Source of the DNA: an uncultured Oleiphilaceae bacterium
GTDB lineage: Bacteria > Pseudomonadota > Gammaproteobacteria > Pseudomonadales > Oleiphilaceae
Direction of reading: 5' to 3'
DNA length: 64,000 bases
Assembly (NCBI GenBank): GCA_913060665.1
Contig: CAJXUY010000004.1
Coordinates: forward strand, 62,001 to 126,000
Positions 43,874 to 53,812 of this stretch are shown here, one piece after another; the first letter of the stretch is position 1, and every line of letters starts with the position of its first letter. A program made the translations under genes and the position numbers. The notes under the pieces were generated by a model that made no database searches, was not told the origin of the DNA, and saw nothing but the letters and a program-made list of their open reading frames with translations.

Positions 43874-45160
43874 ATGATCGACCTGAACATGGAAACTCTG
43901 ATTTTTGATACAGGCGAGCGATACCCTATGCTAGTTGATAGCGGGGGGATGCCTGACTTCTATATCTCGCTTTTTATCACCGTAATGATGCGGCCAAAGA
44001 GCGAAACTAATACCTTGGTAAAGGTTTTGTCAGCACTTAAACACTTGCGACGCTGGGAGGAATTCAATGATCGTCGGCTCGATGATGAGTTTTATGAAGG
44101 TCGCTTGCTTGAGCTGGCAGATCTGCATTCAATCCGAGATCATTGCAAGCTTGATAGTGACGCTTTCGAAAATTGGGTGGCGCAAAAGAAAGCGATAAAT
44201 GCGGGCGACCTTGTCAATGTCGCGAGTCTAAATAGGAATCAGTCGCCTCAGATTCTATCCGTCTCCAATAATCATCGCGCTATTCGCATGGGCTACATAG
44301 CGGCTTACTTGAAGTTTCTCGCAGAAACCGTGATGAGAGTGCGGCCTGATTATCCTTGCTTGCTGCCACAAATCGACCGAATGATTGGTGATTTTCGCAA
44401 GTTGATTCCCAGGACCCGAAGCTATCAGCAGAACAGCGGTGTTTCTAGAACGCCAGATCATTCAGTATTTGAAACCTATCTGTACATCGCAAAGCCTGGA
44501 TCAATCGACAACCCTTTCAAAAATCCAGGCAGGCAATTGAGGCACTTCATCATGATGAGCTTACAGTTCGAAGCGGGGCTGCGACCAGGCGAGGTGCTGG
44601 CACTCTGGGCGGAAGATATCGAATACGGCGCTGAAAACTATGTTCATGTTGTGCGACGACATCACGACCCAAGAGATCCAAGGATTCGACAGGAAGTCGC
44701 GAAGACAAAGCCAAGGGTTTTGCCAATAGATCATGAGTTGGCCCGTTTGATCCACAAATACGTTGTTGAGGTTCGGAACAAGATTCCCGAGGCGCAATCT
44801 CATCCCTTGCTGTTTGTCACGCATGCTAGCAATGGGCGTGGTCAACCCATTTCTTCCAAGGCGGTGATGCAGGAAGTGGGACAGATCATAAATATTCGTC
44901 CAGATACGTTAGCAGGCCTAACACGCCATCAATTCCGGCATGGGTTTGCCAATCATGCGAAAGAAGTCATGGGCGAAAAAGGCATCCAAAACGCATCGCA
45001 GGAGCCCATCATGCAGCAAGCACTCGGACACGGTTCACCCGAATCCCAAAAGCCCTATACCGACAAGTACGTCCAAAAAGAAGCTAGTAAAACCCTCCAA
45101 GAAATTAATCGGGAACGCCATGGAAAAGCAAAAAGTACAGATATTAAAAAAGACGCCTGA
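43874..45160 (+). CDS. Tyrosine recombinase, first of three
   Basis: 428 residues with a SAM-like core-binding domain and a complete catalytic set: Arg in AGLRPGEVLAL (about 236), His-x-x-Arg in RHQFRHGFA (about 352), LGHGSPES (about 384) and a tyrosine in PYTDKY (about 395-399). AAGGCG precedes the ATG. It holds the same position as 10932-12194 in island 1, though little direct identity is visible. The second recombinase starts inside its last 41 bases. Confidence 0.92.
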   Translation: MIDLNMETLIFDTGERYPMLVDSGGMPDFYISLFITVMMRPKSETNTLVKVLSALKHLRRWEEFNDRRLDDEFYEGRLLELADLHSIRDHCKLDSDAFENWVAQKKAINAGDLVNVASLNRNQSPQILSVSNNHRAIRMGYIAAYLKFLAETVMRVRPDYPCLLPQIDRMIGDFRKLIPRTRSYQQNSGVSRTPDHSVFETYLYIAKPGSIDNPFKNPGRQLRHFIMMSLQFEAGLRPGEVLALWAEDIEYGAENYVHVVRRHHDPRDPRIRQEVAKTKPRVLPIDHELARLIHKYVVEVRNKIPEAQSHPLLFVTHASNGRGQPISSKAVMQEVGQIINIRPDTLAGLTRHQFRHGFANHAKEVMGEKGIQNASQEPIMQQALGHGSPESQKPYTDKYVQKEASKTLQEINRERHGKAKSTDIKKDA

Positions 45161-46688
45161 GCAGCCTCGTGTCAAGGTAGCTAAGGTTAAGCAGACCATT
45201 CGGACTGCACGCTCGGGGGAGATATTCGTCTTTGAAAGTAACGAATGGCGTTTGGGGGACCTTAAACTCCCCTGGTCTATTTTGGATGAGAAAGGCATAA
45301 CGGCGCAGGTCACTCCTGTTTTATTGACGTCTTTTCGCAAAATGATGGCTGAGTTGGTCGAAGAGGTCAGTGAAAGCTATGCAAGAAAAGTGTTTGATCA
45401 AGTCATTTCTCTGCTGAAATTCTGTCGGGATGAATTGACTATTGCTGCTTTCGAGACTTGGAGAGCAGCATTGTCAAAGCAAGGGTTAGGGGCAAATTCC
45501 CAGATTGTTTATGTGACCTATTGCCGTGCAGGTTTAAACGCCTGGGCCGACGGGAACTACCCTGGGCTAGAACAGGGGCTTACGGACCACGCAAATCGGA
45601 TTTACTCAGGTTCAATGACCTCGGGCGAAGCCGTTCGTGAGCTATGCCCCGTGCGCGGTCCTTTCACACAGGCTGAGGAAGCAGCCTTGATTCGCTGGCT
45701 CCATCAATCTTATGCGAATGGAACATTGTCGTTGCAAGACTATGCCATTTTTATGGTTGAACTTGATTATGGCTGCCGTCCCGTAGAGCTAGCTGCGTTG
45801 CGCGTATCAGATGTGATGGAACGCGAGAATGGAGTGGGTTATGAGATAAGAATTCCTACGGCTAAAGGCCAACGAAATTACCGTGAGTCATTCCGCGTGT
45901 TAGAGATGTCGGCCGATTTATATGCCCTGCTTAACGAAGTGATTCATCAAGGTCAAGCAAAGCTAGCGCAGGCCTGGGGTCAACCGATTTCACCCAGAAC
46001 CTCCAAGCAACTACCTTTGTTTATCGGTAAACGCTTGCTGGCTGCAGGCAGCAGCGAAGCCATTGAGCATCGTATTGTTAAAACGCCCAAAACTTTTGAT
46101 ATCGCTGTATCTAGCTACTTACAATCCTCCATTAGAAAGTGCCCGGTCACTACAGAGAGGCTGGATGGGGAATTGCTGCCATTGTCTTTATACCGTTTTC
46201 GGCGAACCGTCGCGACGCGTCTTGCGGAAGCAGGCGCTACTGATGAGACCATTGCTGCAATTTTAGGTCATACCAGTACCAAAACCGTGAAAGTCTATAC
46301 CGCGCACACATACGAGGATCAGGAGGCTAGTGATGCAATTATGGCAGAAGCTTGGATGCCAGTCTTGAATGGGATGAACGAGCGCCTACTGGAAACCCCA
46401 ATACCTGGACAAGCCAAGGTGCATCTAAACCGTGATGTCGACATTGGTAACTGCTCACAGCTTTGTGGGGGTGGCTTCTTAAACTGTTATCCCTGCGCCA
46501 AATTCAGGCCCTTTGCCGATGCAGACCACGAGGAGGCGCTGACGAAGGCAGAATCTGAGAGGCAATCACGTATTGATAAGGGCATGAGTGGATCGGAAGT
46601 GGATTCATTGGATCTGCCCATCGCAGCGATCAAGGCCACGATTCTAGCCTGCGAGATACACAAAAAGGGAGGCTCTGCCCATGGGTGA
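45120..46688 (+). CDS. Tyrosine recombinase, second of three (CYxCxKF motif)
   Basis: 522 residues from ATG 45120 (MEKQKVQIL); an upstream frame to 44940 only shadows the first recombinase. Catalytic Arg is in YGCRPVEL (about 219), and LGHTS (about 381) and VYTAH (about 391) are good. The usual His-x-x-Arg reads SLYRFRRTVA, so the first histidine is replaced by tyrosine. The C-terminus has CSQLCGGGFLNCYPCAKFRP and ADH, the same zinc-like motif as 9346-10932. Confidence 0.9.
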   Translation: MEKQKVQILKKTPEQPRVKVAKVKQTIRTARSGEIFVFESNEWRLGDLKLPWSILDEKGITAQVTPVLLTSFRKMMAELVEEVSESYARKVFDQVISLLKFCRDELTIAAFETWRAALSKQGLGANSQIVYVTYCRAGLNAWADGNYPGLEQGLTDHANRIYSGSMTSGEAVRELCPVRGPFTQAEEAALIRWLHQSYANGTLSLQDYAIFMVELDYGCRPVELAALRVSDVMERENGVGYEIRIPTAKGQRNYRESFRVLEMSADLYALLNEVIHQGQAKLAQAWGQPISPRTSKQLPLFIGKRLLAAGSSEAIEHRIVKTPKTFDIAVSSYLQSSIRKCPVTTERLDGELLPLSLYRFRRTVATRLAEAGATDETIAAILGHTSTKTVKVYTAHTYEDQEASDAIMAEAWMPVLNGMNERLLETPIPGQAKVHLNRDVDIGNCSQLCGGGFLNCYPCAKFRPFADADHEEALTKAESERQSRIDKGMSGSEVDSLDLPIAAIKATILACEIHKKGGSAHG

Positions 46689-48810
46689 TCTGCACTCTTC
46701 CTCTCGCATTGCTCTGCAAAGCTACATAGAACAGGCCCGAGAGCTTTCTATCTATGGTGGTAAAACCGGTTGGTTAACCAATAAATGGGTCACTACGACA
46801 CTTCGAAATCCCATCAAGATGGAATTCTGTCAGATGCGGAAACATTCATCAGAAGCGATTGTTCCCCTTAAAAGCCCGTTCCTTGAGTTTGCCAAGGCCT
46901 ACGTGCGTCATCGGCAACATAGGAAAGAAGTTGGATCAATTGCCTTCACAATGTCAGCACTGCGATTTATCTATGCGGCATTGGTGGAAATCCATTCAGA
47001 GCATGAAGTTTCAAAAATTGACGGTGCCGTACAGGAGTTGGCGCGTGAAAAGATAGCTGCGTGGTATAGCGAAGATTCAAATACTCCCTTTCTCGTTGGG
47101 GGGCATCTCATGGCTATCTATGCAACGTTGCGCGACAATGGGATTCATCCCGCACTGCCATACTGGCAATCGCCATGGAAGGAAAAGGTAAACAAAGCCT
47201 ATTCCATGAGTTCCAAAGCGAAGGCTTGGCGAATACAAAAAACACCTGACGATCAAAAACTGGCTGCTGTGTTGGTCGCCTTCGAGCTGGCTGAATCCGA
47301 CAAGGATCAGTATTTCAGCAGTTTGGCGTTGTTGCTGGCGTTTGCACCCAGTCGCGGGGGAGAGTTGATTGACCTAGGCGTGAAGTCACTGATCGATGAG
47401 ACATTCACGAATCGCTACGGCCGAGTGAAACGTCGCGTCGGAGTACGCTGGTTTTCAGAAAAGGGCTTCGGTGTCCGCACAAGTTGGGTGCCGCGTATTT
47501 CTTCATCCAACGGTGATGAGGCGCAGGAAACCTTCCTTATGGATAAAGTCGTGTTGGCGTTCAACCGACTTAAGCGATTGTCTGAGCCAGCCCGTCGAGC
47601 GGCCAAATTGGCGTTCGATACTCAAGGCTCGGTTTACCCAATACACGAATTTTGCATCACGTCTGCCGACTATTCGCAAACTCAAGTGTTGAGCGACCCA
47701 GAGACTGCTCATGCCATGGGGCGAACAGCGACATTGACTCAATCGAACCTGAATATTCCAAAGTACTGGCGTACTAAGAAATACTTTAGTTGGCATACGC
47801 CCTGTATTGAACACGGCAATCCTACGTATAGGGATATTGCACAAGCTGATTATGAGCATTTTACCGGTAAGTTTCCTTTCTGGCCTCATACATCAAACAG
47901 TGAGCGCATAAAGGTCTGGGATTGCCTAGTTTTGCATCAGTGGAATCAGTTTAATGAAACCAGTAAGCAGGTTTACCCCAATAGTTATATGCTGCCAACG
48001 ACCAATCAACTGGGTATTCAACTAAGCGGCAATCAAACACAGACCTCTCTGTTCGAGCGTTTAGGGCTCACAATGGATGATGGTTCAGCTATTCAATTGC
48101 AGTCCCACGATTTTCGTCGCTGGCATGGTACTCGGGGCCGAGAGTTGGCCCACAAAGGTCTGACAGAACACCGGTTGCGGATGTTGGCGGGACGCCAAGA
48201 TATCACCCAAAATGAAGCGTATGACTTTACGACTCCCAAGCAAAGAGCTGATCGAATTAGGAAAATCATTGCGAAATCTAGTGAGAGCATACCGCTTCAT
48301 GAGCGAGTTGCGATTGGCACACCGATCTACCGGCACGAATTATTAGATCGTAAGCTGGGAGAACTGGAAGTGCTTCAACCGATCCAGTTGGGCGAGTACG
48401 GTGGATGCACCCATTCCATTACGGAACCACCCTGCATGAAAGGGGGCGACTGCCTAACTTGCTCCGAGAAAAAATACATCAAGGGTATGCCTGGGTGCCT
48501 CCAAAGGCTGCGAGAAACTGCGGTTCACCACAAAGCCGAGTTTGACGCCTTAGAGGCTTGGCAGAAGAAACGGGATCAATTAGGCGTAGACCAATGGATG
48601 ACCTACAACGCCATTCGATATGCCGTTGCAGAGTCTCTTGTGCGGCAAATGGAAGATCCCACCATACCCGATGGCACGGTACTGGGCGTCGATGAAAAAT
48701 TTGATCCGAGTCCGCTCAAGGTAAACTTGATGGCCAAAGGTATTGATGTACAGGAGCAACCGGAAGATCTCGTGTCTCAGGAAATAAACCAACTGTTGGG
48801 ATTTGATTAA
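46681..48810 (+). CDS. Tyrosine recombinase, third of three (large, cysteine-rich C-terminus)
   Basis: 709 residues. Arg in PSRGGELIDLG (about 224), His-x-x-Arg in SHDFRRWHG (about 475), and a probable nucleophile in NEAYDFTT (about 513). Then comes the cysteine group CTHSITEPPCMKGGDCLTC (about 575-593), matching in spacing the CVHNF...CLRC group in the island 1 protein. It overlaps its neighbours by eight and one bases, so the three recombinases are translated together. Confidence 0.9.
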   Translation: MGDLHSSSRIALQSYIEQARELSIYGGKTGWLTNKWVTTTLRNPIKMEFCQMRKHSSEAIVPLKSPFLEFAKAYVRHRQHRKEVGSIAFTMSALRFIYAALVEIHSEHEVSKIDGAVQELAREKIAAWYSEDSNTPFLVGGHLMAIYATLRDNGIHPALPYWQSPWKEKVNKAYSMSSKAKAWRIQKTPDDQKLAAVLVAFELAESDKDQYFSSLALLLAFAPSRGGELIDLGVKSLIDETFTNRYGRVKRRVGVRWFSEKGFGVRTSWVPRISSSNGDEAQETFLMDKVVLAFNRLKRLSEPARRAAKLAFDTQGSVYPIHEFCITSADYSQTQVLSDPETAHAMGRTATLTQSNLNIPKYWRTKKYFSWHTPCIEHGNPTYRDIAQADYEHFTGKFPFWPHTSNSERIKVWDCLVLHQWNQFNETSKQVYPNSYMLPTTNQLGIQLSGNQTQTSLFERLGLTMDDGSAIQLQSHDFRRWHGTRGRELAHKGLTEHRLRMLAGRQDITQNEAYDFTTPKQRADRIRKIIAKSSESIPLHERVAIGTPIYRHELLDRKLGELEVLQPIQLGEYGGCTHSITEPPCMKGGDCLTCSEKKYIKGMPGCLQRLRETAVHHKAEFDALEAWQKKRDQLGVDQWMTYNAIRYAVAESLVRQMEDPTIPDGTVLGVDEKFDPSPLKVNLMAKGIDVQEQPEDLVSQEINQLLGFD

Positions 48811-49226
48811 TGCCTAAAAAGATTATCACAGATGAAACGATGCCACAGGCGCTAGGACTGCTTCACAGTTGGCAAGGCAGGTTGACCTGGGATCTTTATG
48901 CTAAGAAGTTAGCCAAGCGTCTGAAAGTTGATCGTATCGCGAAGCGCTCGCTTTACAAACACGATGAAATTGTCATCGTTTACAAACAAGTTCAAGAGAG
49001 GCTGAAGGAGCAAGCACCCGAAGAAAAAACAACCGACGCAACAGTTAGAAAGCTGACGCAGGAACTGGAAAAGACGCAATCTGAGCTTGCGCATGAGAAG
49101 CAAAAAGTGACCAACCTTCAGGAAGCGTTACTGCGCTTACAGCGCAATGCTTACATGGTTCCTGGGATCGATACCAAGAAGCTACAAGACCTACTAATTA
49201 ATAGATTACCGGATGAAAGACGATAG
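48810..49226 (+). CDS. Small coiled-coil accessory protein (TnpC-like position)
   Basis: 138 residues: an N-terminal segment LLHSWQGRLTWDLYAKKLAKRL, a linker and a long coiled coil (VRKLTQELEKTQSELAHEKQKVTNLQEALLRLQ, about 73-105). Its start codon overlaps the third recombinase stop (TAATG). The W-x4-LTW core is shared with 6756-7154. No enzyme motif is seen. Confidence 0.75.
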   Translation: MPKKIITDETMPQALGLLHSWQGRLTWDLYAKKLAKRLKVDRIAKRSLYKHDEIVIVYKQVQERLKEQAPEEKTTDATVRKLTQELEKTQSELAHEKQKVTNLQEALLRLQRNAYMVPGIDTKKLQDLLINRLPDERR

Positions 49227-49235
49227 GAGGTAGGC

Positions 49236-49673
49236 ATGACAAGGAAAAATAAAAGCGGTGCAGAACTTGCCAAGGAATACTTTGATCGGGCCAAAGAATG
49301 GAAGGCTCGTACTGAGGCATCCGGGACTGCTCATGAGTATGTTTATGCTGGACGGGTTAAGCGCAGAGAGTTTGCTAAAGAGTGTGATTTCTCCTACAGC
49401 GTGTGTACTCAGAACGGGGATGTTAGGAAGCTACTTGAGAGCTGTGATCTGGAATGGTTCGGCACAGAATCAGTTGATAAAGCTGCGGAAAATGCAGCTA
49501 ATGAGCGAGCTGAGAAACGGGCTCAAACAGTATCCTCAGATAACAGTAGGCTCAAGGTACGCGTTGCTGAGTTGGAAGCTGAAAACAGAGCGCTCAAAAA
49601 GCAGTTGAAACGCTACCAAGCGCTAGAAGCAGTGGTTCATGATGGTATGGCCGGATTTGGAGTAATTGCATGA
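49236..49673 (+). CDS. Small coiled-coil protein of the recombination module (second)
   Basis: 145 residues, exactly the length of its counterpart at 6272-6709. A basic N-terminus (RKNKSGAELAKEYFDRAKEWK), a middle with two cysteines, then a C-terminal leucine-zipper-like helix (SRLKVRVAELEAENRALKKQLKRY, about 104-127). AGGAGG precedes the ATG. The stop overlaps the helicase start by ATGA. Confidence 0.75.
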   Translation: MTRKNKSGAELAKEYFDRAKEWKARTEASGTAHEYVYAGRVKRREFAKECDFSYSVCTQNGDVRKLLESCDLEWFGTESVDKAAENAANERAEKRAQTVSSDNSRLKVRVAELEAENRALKKQLKRYQALEAVVHDGMAGFGVIA

Positions 49674-51931
49674 CGACTGCAAGACTTTATACATTGGTCC
49701 AGATTGCTAAGCAGCGCTCGGGTGGTTATTACTTCGTCCACTTGATTAATTCAGACGGTACGCTTAAGAAGCGACGACGCTCATTGATCGTCCAGTTTCC
49801 AAGTCATCTTGGCTCACTACCTATTGGCTCATTGTGGAAAGTGAGAGGACAGCAATCGGTTAGTCAGTTTATGGTGAATAGCTTTCTGGTTTACGAAGAT
49901 GTGCTGAGTGCGACACACGCTGCCATGGTGCAGCCTGCAAAGCATACTCTCAGTCGATGGATTAGCTTAAATGTCGATGGCGTTGGTGAAGTCATTGCTA
50001 ATCGGTTGATCCGTAATCGCAGCTTAGAGAAGTGGGTTCGTAATGCTGATATAGATGCGTTGTGCAGTGTGCCAGGCATGAATACCAAGTTGGCTAAGCG
50101 ATTGATTGAACAGTGGCCAGAAGAAGGCCTATATGAAACCATGGACTGGCTAGATGCTTTGAATCTGAGCCCTTCACTGGGCTTTAAGTTGGTCAACCTC
50201 TTTGAAGATAAGACTGTAGATCGTTTAACTGATAATCCCTTTTTGTTGCTTGGGCTAGGCATTACCTATAAGCGAGTGCTAGAGGTAATCGACCAGCTCA
50301 AATTAAACCTGTCTGAGGAATTATTAGCCGCAGGAGCTGCGATGCATGTGGCTATCAAAAGATCCAACAGCACAGGCTCTACGGTGATTACAGATAGTGA
50401 GTTACGTGAAGGTGTAAGCAAGCTTAGTGATACTATAGGGGCAACTGACCCCGGTAAGTCTGCTGTGAAGCAGGGACTATTGGTAAGGGTTGAAGGCGGC
50501 TATCAGGTATGGGGCGCTGCCCTCATGGAGGCAGCGGTCACTCAAAAGCTAGTTGAGTGCTTAAACAGATCGCCAGGAGCGGGGGCGTTGCTTGCGAGCT
50601 GGGAGTGTAAGATCAGTGAACCTGTCTTACAACAGGCCTTATCTGAGTATGAAAAAACATTACCGTTCACTCTTTCAGACGAACAGCGTCAGGCTGTTCT
50701 AGGTGCGGTATCCGCGCCAGTTGTCGGTATATCAGGGGGCGCTGGAACTGGCAAGACCACAATCTTACGGGCCATCATAGGTGTGTATAACTCGTTGTCA
50801 GAAGGCTTGGTTTGTCTGCCTGTAGCCTTGTCAGGCAGGGCTGCTCAACGGATGGCCGAAAGCATAGGGATGCCTGCCCAAACCATCGCCAAGCTGATTT
50901 CAGATCATATTGGCGAAGGCAAACCAAGGTTCCCCGAGCATGTATTGATCATTATCGATGAAGCTTCGATGGTTGATCTGTTATCAATGCACCAACTCGT
51001 GGGTCTTCTGCCAGAAGCTACGCGCTTCCTCTTCCTCGGAGATAGCGCTCAACTGCCTCCAGTAGGTAGCGGCTTAATATTCCATGCTTTATACGACTCG
51101 CCAGTTCCGTTCTTCGATCTGTCGCAAGTTAAAAGACAGTCTGAACAAAGCCCCATCCATCAGTTTGCTACAGCGGTTAGAGAAGGTGAAGTGATCATAC
51201 CAGAAATGGCATCACAGGCACTTGCTGAGTCGCCCGAGTGCTCAATCATATCGCCACCCTCATTAGACCTTCTTACGCGCTTTTGGCGCGATGCTGAGGC
51301 TGAGGGGGATCGCATCATTCTTTCTCCTCGCCGATCTGGTGACTGGGGTGTGACAAGGCTTAACGGGCACTTCCAGGAGGTCGCGGGTTATTCACGCGAG
51401 GATCTTTATTATCTAGACCCAACCAAGGGGTGGATACCTTGGATTACACGCCACAATCAGCGTATAAAGTTGGGTGACCCAATCTTGGTTACAGAAAACA
51501 TTTACGGTGATGAGCTGGATGTTCGAAATGGTGATCTTGGGACGGTTACCGAGGTTTTTCCAGCGATTAGTCCTGAGGGTTGGTATGGAAAGGCTGTGAT
51601 AAATGGGCAAACCAAGGGTATCAGTCAGGACTTGCTGGAGGTATTAGATCTTGGTTATGCAATTACGATTCACAAGTCACAGGGTTCTCAATGGCACACT
51701 GTTTTCTCTTTGGTGCATCGTGATGCGAAACACATGCTAGATAGGTCTCTCGTGTATACTGCCGCGACAAGGCCCACAGATAGGCTTGTGCTCGTTGCAG
51801 ATACTCTATGTCTCGAATGGGCTATCAAGGCGGGTAACTCGGCGAATCGGAGAAGGGTCGATATCAGAAACAAGCTCGCTGGATTGCTCACTACAGATTC
51901 AATTAACGTTAGTCAGGATAATTGCGGATAA
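49670..51931 (+). CDS. RecD2-like superfamily 1 DNA helicase of the recombination module
   Basis: 753 residues. Helix-hairpin-helix VDGVGEVIANRLIRN (about 102), Walker A GGAGTGKTT (about 357), DEAS (IIDEASMVDL, about 430), motif III GDSAQLPPVG (about 462), and HKSQGSQW (about 668). Same layout as the 721-residue protein at 4110, including the N-terminal extension typical of RecD2. It ends the six-gene operon. Confidence 0.92.
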   Translation: MTTARLYTLVQIAKQRSGGYYFVHLINSDGTLKKRRRSLIVQFPSHLGSLPIGSLWKVRGQQSVSQFMVNSFLVYEDVLSATHAAMVQPAKHTLSRWISLNVDGVGEVIANRLIRNRSLEKWVRNADIDALCSVPGMNTKLAKRLIEQWPEEGLYETMDWLDALNLSPSLGFKLVNLFEDKTVDRLTDNPFLLLGLGITYKRVLEVIDQLKLNLSEELLAAGAAMHVAIKRSNSTGSTVITDSELREGVSKLSDTIGATDPGKSAVKQGLLVRVEGGYQVWGAALMEAAVTQKLVECLNRSPGAGALLASWECKISEPVLQQALSEYEKTLPFTLSDEQRQAVLGAVSAPVVGISGGAGTGKTTILRAIIGVYNSLSEGLVCLPVALSGRAAQRMAESIGMPAQTIAKLISDHIGEGKPRFPEHVLIIIDEASMVDLLSMHQLVGLLPEATRFLFLGDSAQLPPVGSGLIFHALYDSPVPFFDLSQVKRQSEQSPIHQFATAVREGEVIIPEMASQALAESPECSIISPPSLDLLTRFWRDAEAEGDRIILSPRRSGDWGVTRLNGHFQEVAGYSREDLYYLDPTKGWIPWITRHNQRIKLGDPILVTENIYGDELDVRNGDLGTVTEVFPAISPEGWYGKAVINGQTKGISQDLLEVLDLGYAITIHKSQGSQWHTVFSLVHRDAKHMLDRSLVYTAATRPTDRLVLVADTLCLEWAIKAGNSANRRRVDIRNKLAGLLTTDSINVSQDNCG

Positions 51932-52760
51932 AAGGGATTTGGGGGTTGGCTTTCGCACAAGATCCCCCTCATCGCCGGTCACTGCCATCGGCTCCTCAGC
52001 CTGTGCAGCATTTCTGACTATACCACATCGCTGGTCCAAAATACCTGCCAGGGTGAATTGGCGGGCGTCTTTTTGCCCGTCAAGAGGGCGCGGCGAGCGA
52101 CCCTATACAGAAGAATCTGATGTCGTAACCATAACTTGGCCGGTTTGGCCACATTATGCAAACGTCGAACGTCGAACAGCATTTTTCGACTATTTTCGGC
52201 ACTAAAATGGTCTTAATGGTAGTCACTGTACTTCGGCTTAAAGAGGGTACCGGACCTGGTTTACCAAAAAATATTTCCATTATCCGAGGAATGACTCGTA
52301 TCTCTTTATACCGGACTTTGGAATCATTACCGACCAACGGCGAAAGCGGACTTTCCTTTATACTGCACGGCACCAGAGGATGCATTATTATCTTGGCATT
52401 ATTAAGTTGAAGCTCGATTTAGTGAGGTGTTGTATTCCAAAAGCCAATCCCCGAAACCATCTCCAAAGGAGACATTCGAAGAGAACGGTTAAATCAACTA
52501 AGACTAACCGGCGAAAGCCTTTGTAAAAATGTAATCCTCGGACAAAGCGACCCTTTCGAACAATTACTCAAATGGGCCGGTTTGGTGAGGTTAGCGTCAA
52601 GAATCCTCTTGTAGCTGCCACTGACGTTTGAAACGTTTTGGTTTCCCGAAAGCGTGTAATATTCCGGGCTGTTTTAGGCCATCTGTACTAACCTAATCTA
52701 GCTTAAACAACCAACCAGAAAAAGCACTCCCGATTGGTCGATATCCCTAAACGAGAGTGG
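51932..52760. other. Gene-free region between helicase and transposon
   Basis: About 830 bp with no credible coding frame. It contains short repeated words such as CGTCGAAC in tandem near 52163 and several GGCGAAAGC / GGAATCATT-like words, suggestive of decayed mobile DNA. Short frames at 52156 and 51786 look like chance. Confidence 0.4.
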
Positions 52761-52771
52761 TACAGTCCATT

Positions 52772-53011
52772 TCAGATAGGGTCAAAAGGAATTGTGTCAT
52801 TTAGATCTAACTCTTTCTGAGTGAGTATTTCTTGTTCTATTTCGCTCATCTCTGCGTCTTCTCGATCTCTTCTATGTAATAAAGTCCTTATTTCGTCTGC
52901 GTAGTAAAGATCTACTTTGTGGCTTAGATCTTCCATCAATCCTGACAACCCATATGCGGCCTCTGGAGAAAGATCTGGTAAGGTTAGCGTGATTTGGCAT
53001 TTTGTCTTCAT
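52772..53011 (-). CDS. Small acidic protein of the transposon
   Basis: 79 residues, acidic, overlapping the ATPase stop/start by ATGA. A short beta-like start (KCQITLTLPDLSPEA) is followed by a helix with many charged residues. Function unknown; the tight coupling argues that it is real and belongs to the transposon. Confidence 0.65.
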   Translation of the reverse strand: MKTKCQITLTLPDLSPEAAYGLSGLMEDLSHKVDLYYADEIRTLLHRRDREDAEMSEIEQEILTQKELDLNDTIPFDPI

Positions 53012-53802
53012 CTTAATACCTCCACGGCCTCTTCTATTAAGTCATCCGGCAAGTGATTGAGTCCTTTGGGAACGGCGAGCCGGAGTGCCGTTTTGATAAT
53101 TTGCCCGGCGTGGCGAGGGATGCCCTGAGAGGCTTGCCGTAACATGTCCATGCCTGAGTCTGACAGCAAGGTTTGCTGACAACCTACCGCTCGGAAGGCA
53201 TGCTCAATGAGTGCGCGAAAATGCGCATGATCCTGGATGGGCTGGAAGCTAACGCGAACATGGATTCGACTCGATAAGGCCGCATTGGGGACTCGATCAA
53301 TGGTGTGCAATAGACTGGGCAAGCCAACTAACCAAACGGTCATCAGTTCACGTGAATCAAAGGCGAAATTCAAGAACGCGGGGAAGTCACGGAAAAACTC
53401 CGTGGGTAGGTTTTGGGCTTCATCAATAATCCACACGGGTTGTATTTGTCTGTTGTCAACCAACTCCAACACCCGAGCTTTAATCTCCCGCCACAGTTGA
53501 GTGCGCCGGTAAGCGGGCTCTAGTCCCAGCGCCAAGGCAAGATGGCTATACATATCGCGGCGACTGCAATCGGTATCTTGCGTGTAGATCGTCTGATAAC
53601 AATGAGGATTGAGCGGAGCGGTTATCTGGCGAAGCGCCGCCGTTTTACCGACGCCAGCATATCCGGTCAATACGCCCAAGCCAGGGGAGTCCAATAGCCA
53701 TTGAAATCGTTCTTGAAGCAAGGTTAACTGTGCATTATCAAACAGCGTTTTGGTGCCTTTATCCAAGGGGCAACCGGTGATGCCAAAGTGTTGTCGATAC
53801 AT
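53008..53802 (-). CDS. ExeA/TniB-like AAA ATPase of the transposon
   Basis: 264 residues. Walker A GYAGVGKTAALR (about 48), Walker B VWIIDEAQNL (about 122), and a sensor region followed by a C-terminal helical domain (GIPRHAGQIIKTALRLA). By analogy to MuB/TniB it would bind DNA and pick or protect targets for the transposase. It starts 10 bp after the transposase gene ends. Confidence 0.87.
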   Translation of the reverse strand: MYRQHFGITGCPLDKGTKTLFDNAQLTLLQERFQWLLDSPGLGVLTGYAGVGKTAALRQITAPLNPHCYQTIYTQDTDCSRRDMYSHLALALGLEPAYRRTQLWREIKARVLELVDNRQIQPVWIIDEAQNLPTEFFRDFPAFLNFAFDSRELMTVWLVGLPSLLHTIDRVPNAALSSRIHVRVSFQPIQDHAHFRALIEHAFRAVGCQQTLLSDSGMDMLRQASQGIPRHAGQIIKTALRLAVPKGLNHLPDDLIEEAVEVLR

Positions 53803-53812
53803 ATCAGGATTC

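Noticed and set aside
44940-45119. Upstream extension of the second recombinase (60 codons)
   Set aside because: It overlaps the first recombinase in another frame, is basic low-complexity, and a better ATG lies at 45120.
47503-47889. 128-codon minus-strand frame
   Set aside because: Antisense to the third recombinase of island 2.
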